Origin: Persicaria tinctoria
Taxonomy: Eukaryota; Streptophyta; Magnoliopsida; Caryophyllales; Polygonaceae
Direction: 5' to 3'
Assembly (NCBI GenBank): GCA_037127255.1
Contig: JBANSL010000009.1
Span: forward strand, 31,225,475 to 31,289,474
DNA: 64,000 bases
Shown here: piece after piece, positions 22,649 to 33,384 of the stretch
How the letters are laid out: every line of letters begins with the position of its first letter
How positions within the stretch are numbered: position 1 is the first letter of the stretch
Notes under the pieces: model-generated
Databases searched by the model: none
Seen by the model: the letters and a program-made list of their open reading frames with translations, nothing else
What the model was told of the DNA's origin: nothing
Translations under genes and position numbers: made by a program

Positions 22649-24689
22649 GCAAATAAATACAAGACTTCCTCCCGTTGTAGTAAGAGAATAGTCAGGATCG
22701 AATCCACGAGGAAGCACGTCAGCAGTTCTTAGGTAGCAACAAATCTCACAGGCAGAATAGCAGAAAGGACAGAAACACAGAAAGAAACAGAAATAAAAGC
22801 AGAAAATAACAAACAAAAGCAAAGAACTAAACAAAGACAGAAAAGACAAAGCAAAGCAGCAAATAAAAGCGAAGACAAAGGCTCGTCGATCTCGACCAAC
22901 AGCTACTCGAGATCAACCACAGGTAAGTCGACAGAAACTTGAAATCGACGAAAACATAGAAAACTTCAACTCGACCTAGACGAGCCCTACTCGATCTCGA
23001 CAAGGTCCTACTCGAGATCGACGAGCTCTACTCTATGTCCACTGGAAACAGAAACTTTAAAATGCAAATTTTCGAACCCAAACTCAGATTTCTTGCAGAA
23101 ATAAATCAATATATTAAAAGACTTCCAAAGCCAGGGTTTCAACACCACAACGATAACCATGCAAAGTAACACATAAAGGTACAAAAGATCATGCTTTCCA
23201 TCAAATAACTTTCGTCATTAACAAATAGGCAAATAGAGGCTTTCGCATAAACCCTAATTGTTACTAACCCTTTTCACATAATTAATCCAAGTTGCATTAA
23301 GATCACTTTCACTTCAATAACACAAACAAGGATCACCTTCAACTCTCGCAAAATAATCATGCTCATAGGGATAGAAGATGAATTGCACAAAAAGATCTGA
23401 CCTTTACCGCGTCACCTCACATGGCCACCGTCGGGCTCACCCCAGCCCCAGAAGTGGGTGGACTACTCACGTCTCATCGCAATAACAGACATTGAATGAA
23501 AAGAAATAACTTGCATAAAATAAACTCCAACTTACAATCTCTCTTTATGTAACTAACTAATTGTCTCTGAAATTGAATGAATAAAACTGAGCCCCTAGGG
23601 CCTTATTTATAGCCTTCTAATCCTTGCTAATCAAGGATAGAATCTCCTATCTATATCTAAAATTATATCTAATTTGCTAAAAGATAAATAAAATGCTTTA
23701 AAGAAATAAATAAATAAGGAAAAGATAAATCTAACTAAGGTAAGTCTTCATGTCTTGATAGATCTTCTTCCATGATGATAGAATTGATCAAATTCGGATA
23801 GAATCTTCTTCCTTCGGCTCCAAGGAATCCCAACTCTACTCGGACAGCACTTCACCGACGTGTTTCTGGAATCCAGTCTACTCGACATCGACAAGGCCTT
23901 GTCGACCTCGACAAGGATTCTTCGTCGACTGGACTTCCCGGCTAGCTCTGCTCGATGTGGCTCGGACTTGGCTCCTGACGCTCGTCGACCTCAGGTAGCC
24001 TTCGTCGACCTCAAGTAGGATTGATCCGTCGACTAGGTCTTCTCGGGTAGGTGTGCTCGACAAGCCTGGATCTGGACTCTGGCTCGTCGATCTCGACAAG
24101 GGTTCGTCGAGATAGAGTAGGGTGTGGCCTTCTCTGGTCGAGCAGCTTCTCCTCGGCACGGACTCGGACTGGCGTTGTGGGGCTTGTCGATCTCGACAAG
24201 GGTTCGTCGGGGTCGAGTAGAGCTGTGCTCGGCTTCTCGTCCAGTTCTCTCCTCGACTCCGGGTGTGGCACTAGGCTTCATCGATCTCGACTAGGGTCTT
24301 GTCGAGATCGAGTTGGGTCCGGAAGTCGGGTTGGTCTGGCTCTCGACGTTGCTCCTGGTCGACAAGGCTGTGCTCGGACATGCTCGTCTAGATCGAGTAA
24401 GGCCTACTCGAGATCGAGTAGCCTGGGTTCTCGGCTCGATTCGACTGGTTCCGCTGCTTCTTTGACCTTGGACTTCTGTAGTGGTTTTCCGAGCTTTTCT
24501 GACCTTCTGTAGAATTGCTGTAAAACGCCTCGAATTCTGCGATTTAAACAGAAACTGGTGTAGATTCCATAATTTGGCAAATAAACATAAACTACATAGG
24601 TTCTGTATTATCTTAGCCCAAATGAATGCAATGTATGCAGAAATCGATATAAAAGTTACTGTAAAACATGGCAAATTCAGCTCACAACA
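22649..24689 (-). repeat. LTR E: lone Athila-like LTR, primer-site end missing
   Basis: Starts TGTTGTGAGCTG at 24689 (minus strand). Similarity to the other LTRs ends at 22649 (GCAAATAAATACAAGACTTCC), about 65 bp before the expected ...AACA end. No gag or primer site is attached. Dyads are TCGATCTCGA, TCGAGATCGA and TCGACCTCGA (22885-23040, 23880-24430), as in D. TATA box near 23603-23612. It could be a solo LTR damaged at one end, or the remnant of a deleted element. Confidence 0.75.
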
Positions 24690-24700
24690 ATAATCCTTAG

Positions 24701-25009
24701 GAAAAGCCAATTACAAAGGCTCCCCCTACCATATATCTTTGTAGAGTGGGGGAGGAAGTTTTAGACCAAATCTTTCTATGTTCTCCCTCAAACCAAGAAT
24801 TTGTAGTGCTAGTCGAGAAAGATGAAGAGGATTGGTTCTCTCTCTCAGAAGGATGGAGATCATTTGCGAACAATAATAACCTCAAAATAGGGAGTCGGCT
24901 TACATTCGAATACCAAGGAGAATCTCACATTGATGTAGCAATAGAGCAACCAGGCCCAGAAGAAAACGGAGATGTTTTGCCCGACTACCTGTGCTACGAA
25001 GAAATATAA
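24701..25009 (+). pseudogene. B3-domain exon (B3-5) whose first exon is replaced by LTR E
   Basis: Exon begins after an acceptor-like TAATCCTTAG (24691-24700) and is open to TAA after 25009. B3 features: EEVLDQIFLCSPSNQEFVVL, EGWRSFANNNNLKIGSRLTF, EYQGESHIDVAI, then an acidic end (PEENGDVLPD). By analogy with B3-1/B3-2 the first exon should lie just upstream, but that position is now LTR E, so the gene is beheaded. Confidence 0.65.
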
Positions 25010-25012
25010 CCA

Positions 25013-25433
25013 TAGAAGATACAAGTCAATTTCTACTATATTTCATCGCTAAGAATTTAAAGCTTTATCTATCATCCGCATAACATCTAATAAATCCGCG
25101 AACCCTACCTTTTGGTATCTGACGATTCATTTCATGAAACGATCAATGACATGAGATGGGTAAAGGTATCGCGAATTCACATGTCAAGCAAAAAGCATTA
25201 GCAATAGACATGTCAAAATCTAGGCACGAGAAAACATGAGCAAAATCGATAGAGCAAGCCATTAAGAAAAACAAGCAAAAGGCATAAACGAAAATACGAT
25301 GGATTCAAAGAAAAGATATTCACAAAACACCATAACAAGACGTCGCTTGCCATAGGGTGAAGTATTTGACATCCCAAAAAAAACATGTGAACTGCGACAG
25401 AGCGCGAAACTCTCACCGCGGGTAAAAATGTTT
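25013..25433. other. Region without recognised features
   Basis: AT-rich, short random ORFs only. Confidence 0.4.
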
Positions 25434-27840
25434 TCAAACTTCCTTACAATAAAATAACTTCATAAAGAGGGGAGAGACGGTCAGTTTAACATCAATAGGA
25501 GGGTTGTCGTCATCACGAGCAGGCTTGGGGGTTCTCTCGCCAACAGGGGGAGTATCGAGGGTGGCGGCATCATTAATTGGAACGTCAAGGGAGGGAGGTA
25601 GCCCACGATGAGGGTCTTTAAGTATCATATCCTCGTTCTCATAGGTATGAGGAAACATCCTCACATCGTCACCAAGATGAGCGAAGCGATTGACGCTCTG
25701 GACGATCCCACCTTCAACCCCCTCCATATACACATCGGAAACCCTGTCGTAAAGGATATCCTGCCCGTCCGCCTCGACCATCCTCCCCTATGAAGTCAGA
25801 TAGCCACCCTACGCCGTCGTCACTGAGCATGAACTCACGGAGTGTGTTCCTGGAGAGAACAACATCTTCTTCAGAAGTAAAGCGCTCCAACTAACTCTTC
25901 ACGTCAGCAAGCTCCTCGTGAACCACCCCTAACTCACGCTCGAGATCCGTGAGCTGACCCCCTCAAGCATGTGGCCTCCAATTCATGCTGAGCCCCCGCC
26001 TCTTGAGCCTTCACGAGTTCGACTCGCAACAGATGCAGCTCGCTCCTCGCCGTCTCCTCACCCTTCTGGGATTTCGACAAAGCTTCTTTAAGACTCTCGA
26101 TGGTTACCTCCTAGAGCTCCGCATCTTTCAACTCTGTCACTTTGTCGTCATAATTTCTCAAACGTCCAGCCATTTCAGACCATTGCAAATTATCATACGA
26201 TGACGCATGGAGGAAAGAAAGAAAGAACAAAGAAGAAAATCATAAAGAAGAAAAGCATAAATCGTGAAGGAAGTTACCCAACCTCTGCTCTTTTGACCAT
26301 GCTCCAGTAACTCTTCATCCGTCAGATGATGAAGATAATCCCGTTCAACTGGACAACTCTTCTTAGGGATCTCCAGTTTCTTGATATCAATGGGGTCAAA
26401 CCCAGGCAACCGGTAAGTCGTCATAGAAATTCCCGCCTCGGTAATCGGCTCGGAGCTTAAGAGAATGGTTGCCCCTATCCCCTCCCTTGGTCGTTTCCGC
26501 CCGCGGTGAGCCTGTGGCTGGTCATCTAACGATATGCTTTCCCGTTCGTCAATCGGATCCTTCCCTTTCAAACTCCTGTTCACAGGAGGAGATCTACGAG
26601 GAATGTTCTATCGACCACCACCCAGTCGCGAGGTAACAGCGAGGGAAGGTTTGGATCTGCCTCTGGCGACACTTTTCTTCTTCGCGAGCACGGAAATCTT
26701 TGACTTATCAACTATCATCTCTGCGAAAGAATCAAAGCTAATCAAGATAAAAGAAAATCGCGATCGAAATAACTAGAAAACTTAAAAAATTCCTGGACAC
26801 CGACCCGACCGATGTGGGAGGCTAAGTTCGACCATCTCCAGGCGAACCGGATTCACGACTTTCCTATAACCTCGTACCGATGCAACCCCTTCCCCGAACA
26901 CATCTCTCCATCCCTCCGCCGTGACATTTTTATCTTTAGGCACGACATACTTACTAGATTTAGTCACAAAGTTTAGAATAGTCTTGGTTGAATCGCGAAC
27001 AAGGAATCATTTCCTCCTCCATCCCGGACTGCTTGATAACCTCTTAACAATCTTTCCAGCCAAAGAGGCTGACACCAGTCCCTCACTACGCCTAAAAGAA
27101 AGAACGAAAAAAAGATGGTCCAATGACAGCGACTGCTTGATGGTAGCACAACGCATGATATATACCGCGAGGTACATCCATACGTTTAAGGCAAGCTGGG
27201 CCGGACATTGATTTATGCATGCCAAAAAATCTGAATAAAGTGGGGGGAGAGGGAGACGGAACCCCTAGAGCAAACTGCTCAGGTGGATGACAATGTGGTC
27301 CATATATTCATTCAAACACCCCCCATTCTCGGTAGCAAGGCCTATCTCTATCCCAGCCGGCCATGGGTAAAGCTTCGCTACCTCCTCTAGGTGTTCGAGT
27401 TTTAGAATCGACTCCTCACCCAGCGCCTTGGTTATAGTAGGAGATACACGTTCCATGAATATTGTTGGGAGGGGAGGAGGCGCCACGGGAGCATAACTTT
27501 CACAAAAGCTACAGTTATCTGCCTTTGACCGATTGTAGGGAGGCATAGCAAAGTCACCCGGAATCATTTATAGACTCCGAAGTATGGCAATATTCAGGGT
27601 TGTCCCTTTTCAGAGGACGCTTGATGGTTCATGCCATCTTCCGTTTCTTCTCTTTTCGACTGAACCTAGGGTTCGCTCGATCTTTTTCTTTTTTTCGCGA
27701 AGTTGGTGACTTGGTGGGGGATGAGTTGAACTCGCTGCAGACCCCGATTCGACATCTGACGGGGATCTGGTTCACGAAGAACTGACCCCTTCACGTTCAT
27801 AGCCCATGTTACAGTTCTGGCTATCGCTCTCTTGAGACAT
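25434..27840 (-). pseudogene. Decayed multi-exon coding region resembling the plant 'putative gypsy type transposon' family
   Basis: Candidate ATG 27838-27840 (MSQESDSQNC). Segments: a Ser/Pro-rich N-terminus with a stop near 27782, then 27567-27265 (VSPTITKALGEESILKLEHL, YPWPAGIEIG), continuing after a TAG through GFRLPLPPLYSDFLACINQC, CPAQLALNVWMYL and SPGWRRKFLV (27230-26990), then KDKNVTAEGWRDVF (26967-26782), a Lys/Arg-rich exon at 26583-26280 that ends at a GT after SRGW, and a last open stretch 25781-25434. The phrases PLPPL..., PAQL..N.W and GW..K.F recall Pfam PF04195, common in plant repeats; this is recognition from memory and unverified. Several stops make it a pseudogene. Confidence 0.5.
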
Positions 27841-27953
27841 CTTATTTCTATAAACAAGAAGAAAACCCCTTGGAAAAGACGCAACAAAAGGAAAAATAAG
27901 CAAGGGGAAACTACCTTTTCAATATTGCGATTTAGTAAATTTGGCACCAAAAA

Positions 27954-28001
27954 GCCCTTTTAGGGGCCCAATTCGGCGCCTCACGCGCCCCCCAAAAGGG
28001 C
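27954..28001. other. GC-rich inverted repeat
   Basis: Arms GCCCTTTTAGGGGC (27954-27967) and GCCCCCCAAAAGGGC (27987-28001) with a 19-base loop; strong predicted hairpin just left of the truncated D LTR. Confidence 0.7.
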
Positions 28002-28037
28002 GTTGAAAAGACATCTCCCCCATGAAAGCTTCTCGAT

Positions 28038-28681
28038 TCTCGACAAGGCTCCTGGGCGTCGTCGATCTCGACTAAGCCTCCTCGAGATCGAGTAGAGGTG
28101 GTCTGCGTCTTCGTCCTCGGCTTGGCACAGCTCGTCGACTCCGGACATGGCTCCTCGATCTCGACCAAGGCTACTCGACATCGAGTAGGATTCCGGGAGT
28201 CGGGTTGTCTCTGGTGTCCTCGATCAGCTCTACTCGACCAGGTGTGCTCGACCAGGGCTCGTCGAGATCGAGTAGATGCTAGTCGATCTCGAGTAGAGTT
28301 CTCTCAGCTTTCTGCTCTGTTCTTGAAACGCACTTTCCCGAGTCCTCGTTCGCCGGATTGATGCATATGACCATGCGTTGGAAAGCTCTTTCCGAGGGCT
28401 ACAGCTCTCATGAAGACATCAAAGCTTGATTTAGAACGAAGAATGATGAAAAATGGCCTTTTCTCCAGCTGCACCATTCTTGGCTTGTCCATGAGTTTCC
28501 TTTAAGCTCCAAAGTGCGTCCGATTTCTGCGAAATATAACCAAAACTTGTGTAGACCTCCATATATTGCAAATAAGTGTAAACTACACAGATTCTGTATT
28601 GTTCTAACCCAAATGTATGAAATGCGTGCATAAATCGATAAAAAAAGTAAGTGTAAAACATGGCAAATTAGGCTCACAACA
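28038..28681 (-). repeat. 3' LTR of element D, truncated
   Basis: Starts TGTTGTGAGCC at 28681 and matches the 5' LTR (32733-33377) until about 28038; the remaining ~1.4 kb is missing. Carries TCGATCTCGA-type dyads and the 62-codon ORF 28304-28492. Confidence 0.8.
28304..28492 (-). other. Conserved 62-codon ORF in 3' LTR of D
   Basis: MDKPRMVQLEKRPFF... ending KNRAES. The 5' LTR counterpart (about 33000-33188) is shifted by one inserted T near 33153. Confidence 0.4.
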
Positions 28682-30384
28682 AACACCCCATACTTAAGCT
28701 TGCTTGTCCTCAAGCAATACTTTTATTTGTCATTCAGGGGAAGAATTCAAACTCTCAACATCTTAGATTTATTCTTATATAACCCTGCAATCAATTACCA
28801 TCCTTGAAAATGTACTAGTGTCACAGATTCATGCATGTGCAAATATATAAAAGCAACATCTACTCATAAAAGGAGGGTTATGCAAAAACATTCATAAGTG
28901 ACAAAGCATTAATAATCAAGAAGACTTTAATTTAAGCTCATGAAGGAGTAGATTGGTAAAAGGCTAAAAGGTGGGCAATTTTTGGCAATGTGGTGCTTTT
29001 GATCTGGGGAAATGGATCATTTCCAAACTTGAGTTTCATTCCACATTCTTTCTCCATTTGATTCATCACCTTTCATATTGCTTTTCTGAATAATAATGCT
29101 TTTACCTCTCTAACATCAGCACTGCCTTCTCGCGAGTCGCAAACATGGGTGTCATGAATGGCCCCGGATACTTAGTGCTTTGGACTCCTCACAGTGTGTC
29201 CCATCTCTCCAAACTATTATCTTAGAGAGCAGGGTCAATCTACCTTTATCTCCTGAGGTGATTGGATTTTCTTTCACTCATTAAATTTTCCATATATTTT
29301 AAACAATTTCCTTCCAAACTCCATTAATGATAATAATCACAAACACCATATGATAATCTCCATAATGTAACATCATTCTCAACATAATCCCCGGATGAGG
29401 TAAAGAATGGTCAATATTCAGATCATGTGGAGCAATATTTGAAATAAGGCATATTATGGCTTTTGTGATGCATAAGCATAGGTAAGGCTAGGATTTTAAC
29501 AATATGAGCATTATATGGAAATATAAAGTCCTCCATCATCTTATTATGCAACATGTCAAAAGCAACTTCAAAATTTACCTCCTTTCATGGTTTTCATCAA
29601 AATATGCACTTCATTGTGACTTCCCTTAACTAGGCAATTTCATGCTATATCTCTAATGAATCCAATTTTGCATCGTTGAGTTCAATATTACACTTCCATG
29701 ACATTATTTCAAAATTTTAAATGGGGGTCATTTTTCTCAAATTTTTGGAAATCATGCATATTAACTATTAAGCACATAAAGCAATAATGCATTCCAAAAT
29801 AGTCATGTAGCAATTCAAAGAAATAATGCACAAATAATGTCAAATAAAGTAAATATGCATAATGTAAGCCCTTCTCACACCCCATACTTAAACATTACAG
29901 TGTCCCCACTGTATCAAATAAAAAACAAGAGTAAAGGAAGGAACTCACAGGATAATGCATCGAGGAAGGCTGATCAGTACAGGTCGAGTAGAGGTGCCTT
30001 GTCGATCTCGAGTACGGTGTACTCGATCTCGAGTAGGCTTGTCTGCGTCTGGTGGTTTCTGAAGTCGAGGAGTGTCTGGTGCTTGTCGAGGTCGAGTACG
30101 TCTACTCGAGGTCGAGTAGCTCCTGGATTCTCCTCCTCGTCGTCGTCGACTTGGCCTTCGTCGATTCCGACTGGTTTTCAGGGACTTCCTATTCCACTTT
30201 TCGCGATCCTTATATGCTTTGCCGACCTAAAAGTGTTAGATTGCACATAAAAACAAGACTATCCACATGAAGTATTCTAAAAAACATAAAACAAAAAAAA
30301 CAACAAAAAACAAAAACCAAAAACTAAAAAGTTCAAAAGTCCCAAAAATAAATGTCTATTTACAAGCTCTAGATTTTATAGTCG
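28682..30384 (-). other. 3' non-coding region of element D
   Basis: Similar to 15061-16746 of C. Minus-strand polypurine-like CTTAAGTATGGGG at 28686-28698 near the LTR, hairpin TTGCTTG-TCCT-CAAGCAA just inside, second CCCCATACTTAA at 29880-29891. Dyads TCGATCTCGAG and TCGAGGTCGAG at 29985-30120. The conserved 3' flank 'ctagattttatagtcgctag' lies at 30370-30389, overlapping the end of the ORF. Confidence 0.65.
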
Positions 30385-31275
30385 CTAGGCCGACTTTCTC
30401 CATTTAGCATTAGCCTCCCCGAGTGGTGGTTCCTCCGGTGGTGGGAAGCGTGGGATGTCATCCGGGGGCATCATGTGAAGAAACTTAAACCTCCCCGAGT
30501 GGACGCTCCATGGCTCCACCCATCCATCTTCCTGGGCTCCAGCTGGCATGCATAAAGGAATATATAAAGGAAATTTGCATACCTCATCATCATACCTCTT
30601 CCGTTCCATTGGTTGACTTGTTTGCGCGTCTCCACCACAGCAAAACGGTGGAGTGGGAAGAGATATTTCCACCTCATCATGCGGAGCAGCATGCCACTTT
30701 GCTAGGACCCCATACTTGAACACAAACATCGGCTGCTCAAAATCGTCGGGGATAGCCTTCACCTTATAAGGCAAAAGTGACCTTGAAGCACCATGGGCAA
30801 CGACGTCCGGATTTTGCGTTGGTGGCTCTTCTTTTTCTTGGGATCCTTCCAAAGATTCTTCAAAGATAGATAGTGAAATAGAGGAAGGACATACCTGGGT
30901 TTCTGTGGTGCAGACGATTTCGGCTAGTGTTTCTGGATCAGTTCCTCCAGAATGTGTATATATCGAGTCCAGGTAGTCGATGTTGACTGGCTCATAGAAG
31001 GGGACATTGTCGAACCAACTTGTCATTGTTGATTTGGGCGATTTAGCGTAATGTTCCCATCTACGCAACACAAGCTTAGCTTCTGCCTCTTCCCTTGCTG
31101 CTTTCTCAGCGGCGATAACAACATCTTTTGCGGCCAGTTCCCTTGTAAACCTCTGTATCAGCTGCTCCTGTGTTTCTGCGGCCACCATGGCTCTTTTCAG
31201 TTTAGAATGGATGTGTAGGACACGTTCCGGATCATCTAAGGTGTCAAACTCAGGTGGTTGACCAGAACGGCGCAT
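30385..31275 (-). CDS. Intact 296-residue ORF of element D: gag N-terminus fused to an unrecognised domain
   Basis: ATG 31273-31275. Residues 1 to about 70 match the coiled-coil gag N-terminus of A, B, C and F (MRRSGQPPEF...). After about residue 72 the sequence is unlike any gag here: WEHYAKSPKSTMTSWFDNVP, a Ser/Glu-rich stretch, VFKYGVLAKW (the KYGV falls on a CCCCATACTT motif), FCCGG, CKFPLYIPLCMPAG, and a proline-rich end PRFPPPEEPP. No knuckle, protease or membrane segment. The stop lies at the same place relative to the conserved 3' flank as in A and C. I do not recognise the C-terminal 220 residues. Being open while related copies are full of stops suggests it is young or useful to the element. 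Confidence 0.6.
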   Translation of the reverse strand: MRRSGQPPEFDTLDDPERVLHIHSKLKRAMVAAETQEQLIQRFTRELAAKDVVIAAEKAAREEAEAKLVLRRWEHYAKSPKSTMTSWFDNVPFYEPVNIDYLDSIYTHSGGTDPETLAEIVCTTETQVCPSSISLSIFEESLEGSQEKEEPPTQNPDVVAHGASRSLLPYKVKAIPDDFEQPMFVFKYGVLAKWHAAPHDEVEISLPTPPFCCGGDAQTSQPMERKRYDDEVCKFPLYIPLCMPAGAQEDGWVEPWSVHSGRFKFLHMMPPDDIPRFPPPEEPPLGEANAKWRKSA

Positions 31276-31338
31276 ACACCTGCAAATTAACTCAGGAGAA
31301 ACGTGAGATTTAACTACCTAAGGCGCGAATGATAGCTT

Positions 31339-31355
31339 CCCCGGCAACGGCGCCA
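31339..31355 (-). promoter_or_regulatory. tRNA-Asp primer binding site, element D
   Basis: Minus strand TGGCGCCGTTGCCGGGG, a perfect match to the tRNA-Asp 3' end. Confidence 0.9.
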
Positions 31356-31358
31356 ATT

Positions 31359-33377
31359 TGTTGTAAGGAGGAAATCGAGTATGCAAATAAAATATAAATA
31401 AATCAAAACAAACCAGATTTCGTCCCTTGCAAATAATTACAAGACCTCCTCCTGATGTAGCAGCGGGAAGTCAGGATCGATCCACGAGGAAGCGTGTCAG
31501 CGGATCCTAGGTAGCGGTGTAATCTCACGGACAGAAGTCGACAACAGGGTCCTCGAGCTCGACCAAGGGTTAGTCGACAGAAGCTCGGACAGTCGAACAG
31601 GGCACAGCAGCTTGGCAACGGTGGTCGATCTCGACAAGGCCCTACTCGATATCGAGTAGCCTTCGTCTAGGTCGAGTTGGTCTGGTCGAGTTCCTGCACA
31701 AGTAAGCTACGGCGACTCTGGGTCGAAGATCAGTAGTCGAGGTCGACCAGGGTTTGGTCGAGATCGACGAGGGCAGGGAGTAAAACGAAATTAAATAACC
31801 AAGCATTCATAAGGTAGAACCAAACAGATAATCCTGTGAATCGCATTAAAGGATTAAGCTTTCGCCTTTTCCAACAATTAGACAACTCTCTCAAGAAACC
31901 CTAATTGTCTCTACCGATTTTATGTTTATAATCCAAGTTGTTAGCATGGATCTCCATTAGATGGGCAATAAACACATCAACAAGTAGGAAAATGCTCAAA
32001 ACATGATAAAGGTCGGATTTTTACCTCAATTATGCATGGCTATCGTCGGGCTCGCCCCAACCCTAGAAGTGGGCGGACTACTCACGCCTCATCGCAAACT
32101 CAGACATCATCGATTGAAAGAAAACAACTTGCATTAAACTAAATTCAAAAGACTTTACAATCCCGGCAATCCAACTCTCGTTGAATGCCAAAACCCTAAA
32201 ACCTCTGAACTCCTAAACCGTCTCTGTGGAACTACTTCTCTACTTCTGAAATTGAATGAATAAAACTGAGCCCCATGGGCCTTATTTATAGCCTTCATTC
32301 CCTAGCTATTCTAGGAAAGAAGATATCTATCTATATCTAAAATTATATCTAAAATTTGAAAGGATAAATAAATTGTTTTAAGGAAATAAATCTTAAAGGA
32401 AAAGATAAAACAAAATAGGGTAAGTCTTCATGTCTTGATAGATCTTGTCTCCTTGATGATAGAACTTGATGGATTAGGATAGAATCGACTTCCTTCGCGC
32501 CCAAGGAATCCCAATCCTAGTCGGACAGGTCTTCATCGAGAAGCTGCTGGAAACTGGTCTAGTCGAGATCGACCACGGCTCGTCGACCTCGACAAAGATG
32601 GTTCGTCGACTGGACCTCCTGGTTAGCTCTGCTCGATGTTGTCGGACTTGGCTCACTGGGCTCGTCGACCTCGAGTAGCTCTCATCGATGTCGAGTAGGA
32701 CTGGTCATCGACTCGGTCTCCTCGGGTGGCTCTACTCGACAAGGCTCCTGGGCGTCGTCGATCTCGACTAAGCCTCCTCGAGATCGAGTAGTGGTGGTCT
32801 GCGCCTTCGTCCTCGGCTTGGCACAGCTCGTCGACTCCGGACATGGCTCCTCGATCTCGACCAAGGCTACTCGACATCGAGTAGGATTCCGGGAGTCGGG
32901 TTGTCTCTGGTGTCCTCGATCAGCTCTACTCGACCAGGTGTGCTCGACCAGGGCTCGTCGAGATCGAGTAGACGCTAGTCGATCTCGAGTAGAGTTATCT
33001 CAGCTTTCTGCTCTGTTCTTGAAACACACTTTCCCGAGTCCTCGTTCGTCGGATTGACGCATATGACCATGCGTTGGAAAGCTCTTTCCGAGGGCTACAA
33101 CTCTCATGAAGACATCAAAGCTTGATTCAGAACGAAGAATGATGAAAAATGGCCTTTTTCTCCAGCTGCACCATTCTTGGCTTGTCCATGAGTTTCCTTT
33201 AAGCTCCAAAGTGCGTCCGATTTCTGCGAAATATAACCAAAACTTGTGTAGACCTCCATATATTGCAAATAAGTGTAAACTACACAGATTCTGTATTGTT
33301 CTAACCCAAATGTATGAAATGCGTGCATAAATCGATAAAAAAGTAAGTGTAAAACATGGCAAATTAGGCTCACAACA
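31359..33377 (-). repeat. 5' LTR of element D (2019 bp)
   Basis: TGTTGTGAGCC at 33377 to ...TTACAACA at 31359. Dyads here are mainly TCGATCTCGA, TCGAGATCGA and TCGACCTCGA (31550-31780 and 32565-32990). TATA box 32282-32291. Its outer end directly abuts 'cagcacc' (33378-33384) and the LTR of element F. Confidence 0.85.
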
Positions 33378-33384
33378 CAGCACC

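Larger units (their letters stand above)
28038..33377 (-). mobile_element. Element D: Athila-like short element encoding a single 296-codon ORF
   Basis: Minus strand: 5' LTR 33377-31359, primer site 31355-31339, ORF 31275-30385, 3' non-coding region 30384-28682, 3' LTR from 28681 but cut off at about 28038. The gag core, knuckle and protease of A and C are absent; the ORF joins the gag N-terminus to unrelated sequence. Non-autonomous. Confidence 0.8.

Noticed and set aside
22368..22652. Hydrophobic 94-codon ORF
   Set aside because: No start context, homologous copy or motif; overlaps the LTR E boundary.
24011..24512. Overlapping Ser/Arg/Asp-rich ORFs in LTR E
   Set aside because: They follow from dense TCGA dyads, which give Ser-Arg or Val-Asp runs in any frame; no coding evidence.
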